Shown piece after piece: positions 13,691-33,000 of a stretch of DNA of 64,000 nucleotides (positions are counted from its first letter, which is position 1; each line of letters begins with the position of its first letter). Origin of the DNA: Patagioenas fasciata (taxonomy: Eukaryota; Chordata; Aves; Columbiformes; Columbidae); assembly GCF_037038585.1 (NCBI RefSeq), contig NC_092560.1:57200049-57264048 (forward strand), given 5' to 3'. The notes beneath the pieces are model-generated. The model saw only the letters and a list, made by a program, of their open reading frames with translations, was not told the origin of the DNA and searched no databases. Made by a program: the position numbers and the translations under genes.

Positions 13691-16600
13691 CAAAAACTCA
13701 ACAAAAGAACAGTCACAGATGAGGCAAGCACGAGAGATTAGGGGACAGAATTGTTATTCCCAAAGTTTTCTCCCATCGGTCCTAGCGAAGAAATCCTAAT
13801 AGCTAAATCTCTCAACAACAAATGAATATATATTAGTCCAATGCAAATTCTAGGTGTTCTTTCCACAGATTTAAGTGCAGAATACAATATGGTCTGTTTT
13901 ATTTTTCCCTTTGGTCAGTTCTTTGTTCTCATCAGTGATGACATTGTGCATTGAGTTCACCATCATGAAAGGTTTAAGTTATCTGGTGGTAATCTATGGT
14001 GAACAGTGATAAAAGAAAATAGTTTCTCTAGGTCTTATTTAGACCTGTGCTTTAGACATGGAGTAAGTCCCCCACTACCTAGTGAATATTGTCAAGCATG
14101 GCAAGGTCTGTGCAAGAGAAAGAATTCTGCTGGCAGACTGATGTGACCAATATTTCCATGCACTGAGTTGACAGGGGAGAATAACCTGGTAAGCCTGACT
14201 GTAAGGAAGTCCAACAAAGTCTGTGGTCCTTAATGTGCATAGACTTGGGCATCTGCACTTCTTGGTCAGAGACCTTGTTTATCTGCAGTTTATCTGCTTT
14301 GTTTCTTTCTGTACAAAAACATGCTTGGGGACCAGTCTGACAACTCAGGATAGCTCTAAAGGGGGTTTTTGATGCAGTGCTCTGTGAGGGACTGAAGTAT
14401 GTTTGAAAACATTTGTTCCAACCACAAATGGTTATGTATATTTAATGTTCTGGTACATTTTTGTAAAGCACTCTAAGGTAGTTGCAAAATAACACTAACA
14501 ACATTGTCTTTCACACAGGTGACCTTTTCCTGTTTTTTGCTAAGCACATACAAGTGTGAAGAGCCTATCTGGCTGCTCAAGGGCAGGAAACCAGTTTTCC
14601 ATCACTGCATTTTTCAAAGTTACTCACTCTTTCTGCTGCCCTCAACCAGTATTACTGTTTCTGCCCCTTTCAATCAGTATTGCTTGTCTAGAAGCAGCTG
14701 TATTCCCTTAAGCACCATATGTCTAACCAGAAACACCATGGTCAAGGAGCCAAAGGGATAGAAAACAAAGTTCTAATTTTCAAAAATAGGTGTGTTTTGT
14801 GCAAGTGAGTAATGAAGGATTTCTTCCATGCATTTCACTTATCACTTGGCTGTTACTTGTAACGCTGACTAAGAGTCCCTGTCACCAGTTAACAGAAGAG
14901 TCAAAACTGTCCATGTCTGTTAAAGTCAGAAGTCTGCTGATTCCACAATTCTCAAATCTGCCATTAAAGGCAAACACTTAACTAAGAAAGAAAATCAGAA
15001 GGTTTGCGGTGGCAGTATCTCTGCCATGATAATCTAAAGATATAAATCAGTCAAGGGAGAAGTAATATTTTTGTTTTACACACGTTGATATATCTAAAAA
15101 AAGATTCCGGTCTTTCAGCACACCAGCCCTCCTCGAAGTCTAAAATAGAAGCAGGAACATTTAAAGCTAAATGCAGACCTCAACAGGAGAAACCTCACGG
15201 TTTGCTGTGAAGGTCATTGCTACTCTTTCGCTGGAGGAAGTGCTCTGCTCTACTTGAGAGCTAAAATTAGCTCAGCCCCATCTCAAAATTCCAATAATCC
15301 ATGTGGTAGGCTGACCTATTGCATCCTGCTGCTAAACTTGTATTTGCAATATTTTACTTCCATTCTCGCTCTTTGGCAAGTATCATTGCTTCACAGAACT
15401 GCAATAACCACTTGTGTTCCTATTTTCACCTTGTTGATAGTTGAGCACTATCTTTCTACATTATTTTGCATTTGCTGTGGGGTACAACTATGCACTTTAG
15501 ACGTGGAAGTGTGATGTACTTGTTACGAAATAAATTTGCTGTGCTTGATCTGAGTGACTATTTACTGCTCTCAAAAACAACTGCCACATGTCAAGTAATA
15601 CAAAACATTAAAGGCTGACTGAGAAGTCACAACCCAAGCCTGCTTAAAATGTCAGTTTGAAATAGAGTTGAAGATTAGACAGAGCCAAACTTTCCCAAAA
15701 CATCCCCTGGGCCAGACAAAATGCCTAAGTCAATTTGTAGCTGTGGAACTGAGTTCTCATTTTCTCTTTTGGTACTCCTGACTTCCTCTTCTTAATGCAG
15801 GTGTGCAGAAAAGCATCTGCTATGATGATGGGAGGCATATGTATGTTTTACTCCCTAGTGTGCATCCAGTCTGTGGGTTCAGTGGCTGCACCTGGACAGA
15901 TTCTCCATGTTCAGAGGGCAATATTTATCCTTCTGTCTAGTGGATTTAATAATTTTGCCAGCAAGTTTTCAGTCATAGTTCTCTCTTTGTTTGCACTTGT
16001 CAAATGCCTTCCCCTGGGTTTTTTCTTTGTACTGATGAGAAGCTTTATTCAAGGTACTGGCTTTCTAGTTAAAAAAAAAAAAAAAGCAGATGTGAAATAA
16101 CTGGCCAAGGTCTTTGGCCATTGGTGGAGTTCACAGCTAAAGCTCAGGAAGCAGAACGGGCTGCACTGGCTGACCTAACTTCCCTGAGTGGCTGATACTA
16201 ATGATAGCTTCAATCAGAAAAGGATTCTACAATGAAAAGATGAAAATGAGTTGCTAGAAAAAAAAATCTAGTGGGGATTTTTGCTTTCATACCTAGCTAT
16301 ATAGGGCATGCTTTTGGTTCATCTTTTCTTTTAACCATTCTGTCTTAACCACCAACTGCTCTCATTTCTATACTTAAAGAGGCCATCAGACCGGATTTTA
16401 TATTTTCCTATTTCCTAGATACCTTAACTTTCATTAGAGGCCACTTTACGCTTCTGATGACATGCTTCAAAAAGTGTAACTCCAATAAACTAAATGTAGT
16501 GCCAGTCACTTCTAAATATTTACATAAATTACCTGGAAAAGCTGTATTGATCTATGTATAAACCAAAATGGAGGTAAGAGACACTTAGAAAAACTGCTAA

Positions 16601-19600
16601 TGTATGCAAGAGAGAACAGAGCTTATTGAAAACGTGATTCTCAAAAACTTTACCCAGAATCTGTGCACACATGCCTCTGTCACATCATGTCTGATAAATG
16701 ACTATGATGGCAAGATATGATGCTAACTGTTCTTTCCACATGCTTTTGTTTAAGCCTGTTGTTTTGATATTAGAGTGGTAGATAGAAGAATTCTAGGAAA
16801 GGCAATAAATGTTAACTGGGTTTAATCTAATCACAGTGGGCAGAAGAGCACAGGATACCCTTCTTTCACAGATGATGTGGTTGCTTCACTTGGCTCTGAT
16901 GCTGTCAGCCCACTTCCCCTTCCTGAGCAGGCTATCTCTTCTGCTCTGTTCAGGATTGCTACCGGCACATCTTGCTTTGGTAGCAAAGAGCCCCTGTGGT
17001 ACCTGCAGTGCTGAAAAGAAGCACTAGCTTGTATCTAATTACTCAGTTAACTCAGTTTTCTGTAGACCATCAACTCTTCCATCTTCAGCTCTAGCTTCCC
17101 AGAGTTCCTGTACACCTAGGACATGCATTAAGATCTGCGTTACTGTCATGATGAGTTTGAACATTATACGCAACTCTTGAGGACTGGGAGTAATGACTTA
17201 TGCTCCCATCTGCCAGAACATTTAGTTCTTTGTAGCTGTTGTTCTACAAGCGTAGTTAATTACAGAAAATAAGGCAACAAATGTTTTCAGTCTCCTTTGA
17301 TTCATGTTTATAACATAGAGTCAGAAGTGGCCTATACATGTCTAGTGACCGGCAACATATGTACGAAAACCAGATATGGTTATTCTGACAGAAAGGAGTG
17401 TCATGGAGACAGATGATAACCTGTGACATGGGCTCTTACCCCATATATCTCATAACTCTGTTCCTGTGTTGTCTGTGTTATCTGAACACTGGTAACTCTG
17501 ACTTCTCTGTGGATTCAGGAAACCACTTTGCTACCCATAGAAAGAAAAGAAGTGCTTAGCAGAATTGGTAGGAAACTGTCTCCTGCCCTGTGTCCTGAAG
17601 TAGCTGAAGACTGAAATTGGAAACAAGAACACAGAGCAGGAAGGGAAACTGCTGACTGAAGTAGTGAGTTCTTTGTTCTGTTTAGAGGATTTTGACTACC
17701 CTTTGGCATTATTTCCTTTAACAAAGAGGTTTTATGTATAAGATACTTGGGCATTGAGAAGTGCTACCAAAAAAGTGCAAAAATCTAGACAGTTCTTTTA
17801 GGGCACAAAACACAGATTGTTCCTCAGGTTTGAAGTCAAGTGTCTCTAATACTGGGCATGATGCTTTACCATCACACAGATCTCTGATCCTTCTGCATGA
17901 TTGATACAGTTGCATAATGGACCTAGTGGTCTTTTATATGGAAGGCAGGCTAATTCTAGGCATAATTGTTGTATCACTGGCACATAGTGTCTGGAGTGCT
18001 GGTCTTACAAAGTTCCAAGCACCTTCAACAGCATAATGAAAATCACCAACGCTTCAGCAAAAGCAGTAGCAGCAGCTGGAAAAAGTTGCTGCTGGCAGAA
18101 CAGGTGACCAGGGTGCCAGGATCTCTCACTAAATGTCTTGTGGACAGCCTTTGGCTAAATGAGCACTTCAGAGTGTTCGCATTGCAGGCAGAGAAAAAGT
18201 TGGTGTGATTCCCATAGGACACTGCATGCACGTGTTTATGGTCATTAGGTTAAACTGTTTCTTTATGGATGGATAATAAAGTTGGCACTCTTGCATCTCT
18301 CCAGTGCACTGCAAGGGGGCCAGATAGAGGCCATAGAGATCTGCATTGAAGGAAACAATGTATCTGACAGTATTGTCTGTGCAAACACATGCTCAGCTAT
18401 TAGCCTTGCAAAGTTTAAAATAACTATTTTCATCAACTTTGGCGGTAAAGGCGAAGGCTTTGGAGCCTTTACTTTTGCAGTAGTGTTAACTTTGAGGTTA
18501 GTATGACCTTTGTTTTGGTCTGGTATGTGCAAGAAAAACAAGTCAAGCTGCGGAAAAAAAACAACAACAACAACAAAACCCCAAAACAAACAGCCAAAAA
18601 AGATGTGCAAACCTGTGGTCTGACTTCACTCTTAGAAGGCAGCTGTATGAAGGTGTAACTGCTCTTCCTGAGTGCAGGGGCTAGTGCCTGAAATCAAGTT
18701 GTGAGACATTATTCAACCCAAGCAGCACAGGGACAGAGTGCGAGAGTAGTGAGGAATAAGAGAAAGCTGAGTCTCTTTGACACTGTGTTCATTTGACACT
18801 GAAACCTGATTGTGTTAGAGAAGTTACTTTTCCCTAGGTTTCCTGCAACAGAGACTCAAGCATGGATTTCAGAAAGTCTTCTAAAAGAAATAATTTATCT
18901 GCAGGGTACAGTGTAGAGCAGCTGGAGATGTGTGCCTCCTGAAGAGGGACCCTCAGCAGAAAAATCTTGGACAATTATATCTCCACAATCCAAGTCCCCA
19001 CCCCCTGTGCAGTTGAGGCCAATAGCAAGATCAGAGTTTGGGGTCTTGCTGTTCTTCATTGGATCTCTTCATTTTTGTCACGCAGGCTGTCAGTTAAATC
19101 TCTGACTTTCATTTGCTATTTTACGCCAGCAGCTGGAGAAAATAAGTTCTCGCTAACAGAGAAAACATTCCTCTGTTTTGTCTTCTGTTAGGTGTAGTTC
19201 TGTTTCTGTACTTATCTCCAAAGACATAGCTCCCCTTATCTTCTAGCTTGAAGACTCTGTGGCCTTTTCTACTTAACAAAGCAGAAAGTTCACAATTTGC
19301 AGAAGCTATGCTAAGCAGACTTACTTATCTCAAGTGAATTCTATATAAGCAGTTTCTAAACAAGTTCTATAACAAGCAGTATACCAAATAATTCAATAAA
19401 CTAAGGCAGTCTATTCCCTAACACCTGGAACTATCTTGTTTCCCATACTTGATCTTTGCACTGAGGGAACACCTTTTAGGGACAGCCATCCATCCTAACC
19501 ATGTAGGTACTCAGGAAATAAAAATGATTTTGTGTCTTTCGGGACCTAACACAGGAGCCTATAACCACCACAACGGCAGCCCTGCCTTCCTGCCAGCCCC

Positions 19601-21593
19601 AGGGAATCCATGCCAAACTGCCAAGGTGGGAACTGACCTTGGCACCACTCCAAAAGGAACTAGCACAATCTATGTGACCATTGAGCTAAGCACCTTGTTT
19701 TCTGGAGATTTTTCTGGGAAAACATATGATTGGCTTAAGCTCTTGGTAGTCTGCCTGCTTTTTAATTAGCAGATCACTTCAAATGAAACTGCAATTCAGA
19801 ATTCAGGTCTTTAGAAACCTTGCCAAGCTTCAAACAAAGAAAATGGAAATACATGACTTACAGCAGAAAAAAGTGGTTTGCACTAGCTCTGCAGCGACTC
19901 AGGAAGGACAAATGGTATCACACCTGTGTGTGAGAATGACCTGTGACAATAAAATTCTGCACAGAGGCGGCACACTGAAACTGCATGGCAGCGTCAGAGC
20001 AAATGCTTAGTTCTGTATCTGGTTCAGCTTTTATCTGTTTTATACTTTACTTGGTGAGACTGTCTATGACAGATACCCTACAGGCTGTGAAAAGATAACT
20101 TTACTGGAAGCACAACAGCAAGTGCCTTGGAGAACACAGAAAGCATGGAACACAAAAGAAGAGCACGCACAGACCCATATGGGGCGATGGGAAAAGGCTG
20201 CTATGACGCTGGTGCTGCGAAAAAGGTTAAACTAGAATAATGAAATAAGGAGAATGAACCAGGAAAGAAGCAAAGAAGAGAAATGAGACTTAGCCGATCA
20301 CTAAAATACAGTAAGGCTAGCAATAGATTCTCCAGACCCTAACTACTCTCTCCTCTGACAAGTCACAAAGGATTGGGAAGCATTTTCTGTAAAATCCATG
20401 ATTTTAATAACACATATTCAATAGACTGATATTCTAGAAATATGTGATGTGTTTTTTATCACTTTTATATGTCGATACGTATTCCAGTGACGATGCTATT
20501 CATGGGGCTCATTAGTTTTTCCCCGTCTTTAAGGAGAATGAGTTTATTTTCGGACAAACTGTCATAACTTCATTTCAGCAGCTGAGGGCACTCCATGACT
20601 GGCTAAGTGGAAAAGACGGAGCCTGCTGACAGCAAACCTGAAGCAGGAGAGCAGGCGCTGCCCCAGCAGAAACTAAGTGATGAGGCCAGCTGAGCAGAAG
20701 TCCAGCACTGCCTGCCAAAACAGTGTGAGCTGCCACCTGAGCCCACTATGCACTGCACGGCTATGGGTGTGTGTGACTGTAGGAGCACCGTGAATTGGCT
20801 GAGACTGGGATACCAGTGATGAAAATCCGTATTGGTGGCACTGTAGGAAGGAAGTTGTGAGACAGTCTGGAGGCCAGGTAGGTGATGTTGGTACTGATTT
20901 CACATAAGGACTTGGTTGCCCTGGCAAATTCATGGCCCTGAACACAGCGCCAAGCCTCTGTAATATGCAGGGAGTTGAACATCCAGGATTTACTGCACTT
21001 CTTTCTGGAAATTTAAGTCTTCAAACACCTCTTTTTCCCAATGCTAGGGTAAGAACAAGTAGTTCCTGCCAAGACTTTCTTCCCACAAGCCTGTAATTAG
21101 GCCACTTATGACTGTCAAATTCCCAATCCTCATCTGACCCAGGCATTTATGCACACTCAGGCTTCCCAGATCCTGGATAATCAGGCTTTTATGAAAAAGC
21201 AGTACGCTTGTGTCAAAATAAAGATGTAGGGATAAGATTTTTATTTTTTTTTTTTCTGGTGCCAGAGACAAGAAGGTCTGAAGCCTGAAGCCCTGTTTCT
21301 TACCAGGGTAACTGCAGTTCTGCATACCAATCTGACAAGGCTGCTGCTATCTTAGCTAGCTTGCAAACGAGCTTCTCATGCTGGCTGCAGGTACACTTGA
21401 GCACTCAGCTGATGTAACTTGGAAGAAAAAGTGGGAGATTACAGACCGCTGCCTAGGATGGCTTTCCTGTTGCAAGATACAAAAGGGTCAGTTTCAAGCC
21501 TTTGCATTTATGTTATTTTTTTCCAAGAACAGCTTTAGAGGGAAAAAGTAAAATATATTAATTGCCCAATATCCAGTAGCTCTTCATGGAAGC

Positions 21594-21623
21594 TAAGAAA
21601 TGTAAGTGTAAGAAATGTAAGTG
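21594..21623. repeat. 15-bp perfect tandem duplication
   Basis: The unit TAAGAAATGTAAGTG occurs twice without mismatch or spacer. No element or gene is associated. Confidence 0.9.
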
Positions 21624-23777
21624 CCACCACATAAGCTTTTAGAGGCAGCTGGAGCACTGAATTATTCAACTTATACCTACAGCTTAAGTTACCTGATGAC
21701 ATGTGAATCTTTGGACTCAGAAGGCAGGCCAGAACTTGCAAGACAGTAGAAAGACCGGAGAAGAGGGAAGAAGGAGTAAATTCAGAGGTAGAAAGGGTAG
21801 AAATGCAATTCTTCTTGGGGTTAAGAATTGTGTCAAAAATTCTTACTCTTGCAACAGCTTTTCCTTTGTAAAACCTTGCAAAGAACAGTATGGTAAACAG
21901 GGCACCTTTAGATGAGCATTATGTAAATGATACCTCTGCCAAAGCGGGAGAAACAACCTTAGACAAACTGAACAGGCTGCATGGGGCAGCTCAGCAGTCT
22001 CATGGCCTTTTGTAACTCAGACGGAACACAGCTAAAAGACTTTGTATGTGAGAATAAATAGTCCTAGTTTTGCTTAACAGAACACTTGGTATATTCAGGT
22101 TTAACCATGTGCTTTTGTTCTCTTGAAGTCAAGCTTAATAATCTCTCCTAAAACATTACCGGACACAACCTGTTGTTCTTAAATTTGCTTTTTACCATGT
22201 GCAGTACCACTTATTTCCAGTGGAGGGAAAACTTGTATGTCTATCCTGCCTAATTTCCCCTTTTCCCTTTTCAGCACAGCAGACTAAAGCAACTAACAGA
22301 CAGAAAACAAAGCATCAAGAATAATGTTTACATTAAGTAACTTATTTTGCAATAATTAATACTAATTTGGAAAAACTTAAATTGTGTGAGGGAAACAATA
22401 TTTGCACAGGAAGCCAATGCATGTGAGGTTGTGGGGTGAGTGGGCACAGGTCTGAGTGCAGTCTGTGTATCCCAACTTTTACCTCTTGTTGTTTTTACCT
22501 CCATCCCTATGGTTAACCACTACTAATACTAACATGACTTGACTAGTGAGCTAGGAAGTAAGACACCTGCATGCAGGAGCGCATGTCCAGTAAAAAACAG
22601 CAGATGCATAGAGTCTACACAATCCAATATATTTGACAGCTGAGCAGTGTTACCTGCATAATGCAATACCTCTGTAGAGAAACGTAAATATTGGTGTTCT
22701 TCACTTTTACTGTTTTAGAGGGTGTTCTGATAAAGCATGCATCCTGATGTTGACACTATAAAATAAGTATATTTTGCTGTTAATTTAAGATCTGAAATGA
22801 TGTATGTTCAGAAGCTGACACTGAAATAATTTGTAGTTACATGAACTGAGAGTCATTTGTATTAAATCAACCAGACTTTGATTTTTATCAGCAACAAAAG
22901 CAGGCAGAAATACTCTTACTGTGTGCCAATAAGCAAGTAAAACTTCAGAAACATGTAACAAATTACAGAAGTAATGAATTTTAGCATTTTTGCATCTTCA
23001 GAATTAGATAAATGCAAAACTATTTCACATTTTAAAACTTTTCTCCCATACACACACTTGACTATTCAACAATCTGTACTCAAAACATCTAGACTCAAGG
23101 TACTGGACTACAATTGTCTTTAGAGGTCTTCATAACTGATTTGTTTATGTGCATTTGGGATGTTTAAAGGAATGTTTCTGCTTGTGAAAATAAGATTTTA
23201 GACCTGGCTGCTGTCAGACAGCTCTGGGGGTGTCACTAGCCACAGGTTGCCCCTGCAAAACGAGGGACAGGGTAGCACCTTGGCACTGGGGCATGCATCT
23301 CAATGACTTGCAGTGTCTGAGCAACTCCATGGGCCACAGCCTCACACTGAGATAAAAACCAGCCCTTGGCTCTCTGCTGTGGTAGAGCAGCTCAGGCACA
23401 GGTGGGAATAACTCCTTCCTTTCCTCATATGCACCAACAGACACACGTAAGGCTAAGGCTGCAGCTCATACAGGCCACAGCACTGATTGCCCACCAGAAG
23501 CTCCTCCTGCCCCACAATCACCAACAGTCAAGTCAGCAAAATACACCTTGTATTGAGGTCCCCGAGTTCCCCCGGGGGGCGGCGGTGGGCAAAGCAGCCG
23601 ACCGTAGCAAGCCGACCCCCAAGGTGCCCGCTTGCCCAAGGAATCCGGCGGGGTTTATTCCCCATCCCGCCACACTGCTCCACCCACTCAGCACCCATAC
23701 CGCTCGGCACGGTACAGCAGCCTGCCCTCGTTCGGCCCAGCTCCCTTCGTGCCGCTCCGGGGCCGGGCCAAGCCACT

Positions 23778-23823
23778 GGGCGGAGCCGGGGACCGGTGGG
23801 GCCGTCCCGCGGCGCCGGGGCGG
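23778..23823. promoter_or_regulatory. GC boxes (Sp1/KLF-type) in the PLK2 proximal promoter
   Basis: GGGCGG occurs at 23778-23783 and within GGGGCGG at 23817-23823, some 90 and 50 bases before the inferred transcription start. A third copy lies further up at 23577-23582. These are consensus matches only. Confidence 0.6.
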
Positions 23824-23838
23824 AGCCACCGCCCGCAA

Positions 23839-23844
23839 TATAAG
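23839..23844 (+). promoter_or_regulatory. TATA-like element of PLK2
   Basis: TATAAG within GCAATATAAGCG is the only TATA-like match inside the GC-rich proximal promoter. At the usual spacing it places transcription start near 23870, giving a short 5' UTR of about 80 bases. A TATA element within a CpG island fits the known behaviour of PLK2 as an immediate-early, serum- and stress-inducible gene. Confidence 0.6.
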
Positions 23845-23869
23845 CGACGATCCGGGCCACTGCTTGGTG

Positions 23870-23951
23870 TTGGGAGCGTGTCGGCAGTGGGCTGTCTGGG
23901 TAGGGCAGGTGGGTGGGCAGGCAGACAGGAGGGAGCCGACGAGTCGCGGTG
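23870..23951 (+). other. PLK2: Inferred PLK2 5' UTR
   Basis: The left edge is estimated from the TATA-like element, so it is uncertain by tens of bases. No ATG lies between it and the start codon at 23952, so no upstream ORF competes with translation. Confidence 0.55.
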
Positions 23952-29463
<5,512 letters not shown>

Positions 29464-30050
29464 AGCGACTGACTTCATTAAACCAAATGGACCTTCTTGT
29501 TCACTGTGAAATCTGCAGTGAAGATGATGGAGCAACTAGTATGTTGATGGTGGATGTGTGGTGGTACGAAAACTCGACTATCCTAGTGTGCTGGGCACAC
29601 ATCTATTAGACGGAAGCCTAAACCTGCTGTTGGATTAAAATGGTGTGACAAGGAGTTCTTCAGACCATAGTTTTCCTTGCTTCATGTATGTGTTAAAGAT
29701 ATTTTTGACTTGAACTCTGAGCAGAGTGTGACTGCTTGCTCTGTAAGAGAGCATTTCTGATGGAGTTAAACTGTGAATATGCATCTGGAAAGGGAGGGGA
29801 GAGCTACATTGTTGGGGATAATTGTACTAAGCAGCCTCTGGCTGCTTAACTGTGAACTATGGCCATATTCTTTTTTTTTTTCCCTTATTTTTCAAAAATG
29901 CCCACACTTGTGGCTGGAAAAGTGCATTCTTTGTTAATAATTTTTTTATTTATTACAGCCTAAAGTCAAGTATTTATTATACTTTTTTTTTTCCCTGACT
30001 TGACATTTTAAATATGAATCTGTTGGCAATAAAGAGAATGGAAATCTGAA
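29464..30050 (+). other. PLK2: PLK2 3' UTR
   Basis: About 590 bases run from the stop codon to just past the AATAAA at 30028. The last third is AT- and T-rich. It has AUUUA pentamers at 29948-29952 and 29972-29976, typical of unstable inducible transcripts. The exact cleavage site is not visible, and longer 3' ends are possible. Confidence 0.75.
30028..30033 (+). promoter_or_regulatory. PLK2: PLK2 polyadenylation signal AATAAA
   Basis: A canonical hexamer lies about 565 bases after the stop codon. Cleavage is expected 10-30 bases downstream. Further AATAAA-like hexamers (for example near 30307) could serve as weaker alternatives. Confidence 0.7.
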
Positions 30051-33000
30051 GCATAATTCTCCATCTTTACAATACAACTTCATGTGCTTTGTGTTGCATA
30101 ATGAAAAATCTTGAGGTCTGCTTTGCTTATGCCATTTTAAAAAAAGTCTGCTACAGCTCAGGACATGAATGTCATGCTCTAATACAGAACAGTTTATGTA
30201 CAATCATAAGCACCAACATGCTGCTGCTGATTCAAGCAACTGCTGATAGAGCTTACAGAGTAAGGATATAGGCCTTAACACTTGGTTATTCTCCTAGGCC
30301 CTAAGAATAAAAGTATGGATCTCTTCAAGATACTACATCCCAGAACTGGTACTTCTGAAAAGAACTCCTTACTTCTGGATGATATTTGGTGGACAGTAGC
30401 TATGATAATGAATTGTATAGCTTCCTTCTCTTCCTGTGCAAGCATTGCCCTTGACCACCAAAGGACTGAAGTACCCTGACACCTCAATGGTAGATTGTAC
30501 TTTATTGTGGGAATTGTTCTGGCCTTAGTTAAATGGTAAACCCATTAAAGTAAAACAAAATGGTGAGAAGATTAAAGGCTGACTTAGTATAAATTTTGGG
30601 TTTACTCTGCCAAGCTGATAACATTATACAACCACAAGAGTTACCAAGACCAACTACCACCTAGGCTGTTCCATAAGTTCTCTGTAAAGTAGCTCAAAAC
30701 AGCTGAGGACAGCATAGGGCTGACCTGCTGCTTGGTGCAGTCCCACTGCTGATATATGTACGGTTACTGGAGCAATTGCTTCCTTAAACTGAACACAGTG
30801 TCATGCATCAGTTAAACTATGCAAATACATGAGATTTTTTGAGGACACATGACCTGATGCAGGGTGGGGACATCTTGTGGGCTGGGCTCTAGATATTATG
30901 TTGCACGTGGCTGTATATAGACACATAGCAGTCTTTAAGCAACTGTTCTGATGCAACAGCAAGCAGTAGTTGATCACTTATATTTGGATTAATCTTTGTA
31001 TAAATGAAGTCTGTTCTGAAAGACAGACCTCAGTTGCCATCAGTGTTTCAATCAAAGCAGCTGAATGCAAGGAGCAGGCAGTCCATGTAATAAAGTGCAA
31101 ACTAAATGAAGTACACATGTCAACCCAAAATAGTGAGCAGTGGAGTACTGGCTTGCTTCATTTTGCAGCAAGAGTGTATAAATGTGATTATTTTCCTTGT
31201 ATTGAAACCATGCATTAGGTAGTATTTATTTACTTCTCAAGTCTAGACAGGAAGAACTCATTGAGTTCTTCAGAAGGATTCATTAATGTAACTCTACGCA
31301 GTTCAGTGAAGTAAAATATGTATTTGGTATGGTGAGCAGAATTCAGCTTCCCAGCTGTCTACTGTTGTTGAAGGAAAATGATTGATTTTATTCCTGGGAG
31401 GCCATGACTTACCTAATTCTGCAGCACACATGGAGCCATTGTTGAGCCCTTTTCCTTTACAAAGTAAGATCTCACTCTCTGTTTATTACATCAGTAAGCA
31501 TATAGTTTGTGTGCACAAAACACAAAAAGTTACTTGAGCTAAAGTACTTAACTGCTTCAGCAGAAAAACCTCTTCTTTCTTTGTCTATGTGCCAGAGAAA
31601 GTATCTGCTATAATGTCTTTGAGAATCAAAACCATCTTTTGATGACTGAAATTCAGGCTGGTGTAAGCAAATTAAGTGAATTCAAGTGCAAGATGTTTAA
31701 AAGTGGATGTAAAGGCCCTAAATCCTATTGTAGGGTGTCAGTAGGCTGTGCACAGTTGTAATGAACCTCACTGAAACGCAGTTAAGTGAGTCAGTTATTT
31801 GTATATGACGTGTGTGTGTGGTACCAGGATGCTTGGTATTTTCTAAAGCCTTCTGTATCTTCCTGGTTAGTGCTCTGAATCCTTAACTCAGTTTTTATTT
31901 TCATATTGCAAAATAAGAGAGATGTTTAGACAAGGTTAAGGAGAAATACCCGTTTCAAAGTACAGTACCTTTGCCCTACTCTCTCAACCAAAGGAGGGAA
32001 AGCTGCTTTCAAGTCGGTAATGTAAGAACTTGCATCAGGAACAAAGGTTCTGGAATTCTTTTCCAGGGTGGATCCTGACTTAAATAAGACACTGTAGTGC
32101 ACCAGTTGACCTTCTTTACCCAATCACTTAACAACCCTGTTGTAATTCTTCATATAGGAAGATTAATATTAGAAAAGTATTTGTCCACTACTCTATATAA
32201 AAAATGTCTTACCTTATCCTGAAAGAAAGTTTTATGGCCTGGATTTTATGCTTGTCAGACAGTGACCCTAATCTTTTCTATTGAAAGCAAGAGCAAACAC
32301 AGCATAAGAGTTTAGCTTGGGAGCATATATACTTGAATGAAAATATGGGGATTAAAGTATCAGGTGAAAGTTGGCGCATAGGTTTCTCAGGTATGAGTGG
32401 AGGACACAGGAAATAACATCTTTATCAAATCTTAAAATACATTTTTGCATATATATGTACAGAGCAGTGAGTTAACCTGCCACTAGCAAACAAGTCGGGC
32501 AAACTAATCAAATAGGTCATGCTTTAATGTTAACGTAATATATTAGCCAGGGATGCCACTAGTCACTTAGGTGTTCTAGGGCATTCTGTGATCCATTTAA
32601 GGTGTTCTGAAGATATTCCATCTCATTACATTATTTCATATACTGTATATGAGAAAAAAAATAGAGTTTGGGTCACGTGGTGCTCTGCAATATTGAATAA
32701 AATATTTGTCATTGTCCATTTTACTCAGGAAAACAGAAAAAGGTTCAGTAACTTCTCAGAAATGATGAAATAGCTTTATATAGTCAGATTGGAGAATGAT
32801 CCTTCAGCTACCCATCAATAACTGCGAACTTCCTGTCTGATTAGATGGATTCTAAACGTAAATGTGCATTTTCAAAACAAATAAACAAATACAAAAACAA
32901 AACAACAAAACAAACACAAACTTACAGGTTCTTATAGATAATTATGAACCCCCAGCTAGATGCATACCTGAGGAATCAACCACAATTTTGCATGGCCATA

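Larger units (their letters stand above)
11265..23559. other. Gene-free 12 kb before the PLK2 promoter
   Basis: It holds the GT-rich (11795) and A/C-rich (13506) tracts and the 15-bp duplication (21594). The longest frame (11562-12230, + strand, 222 codons) crosses the GT-rich tract and shows no domain. The part at 23180-23520 is slightly GC-richer and could contain distal promoter elements, but I see no specific site. Confidence 0.55.

Noticed and set aside
23600-23660. Candidate p53 half-sites near CGCTTGCCC in the PLK2 promoter
   Set aside because: The best match fits only 8 of 10 positions and has no adjacent second half-site.
23913-23951. In-frame N-terminal extension of PLK2 beginning at 23913
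   Set aside because: The codon there is GTG, and the family starts at MELLRTI. The ATG at 23952 has a good context.
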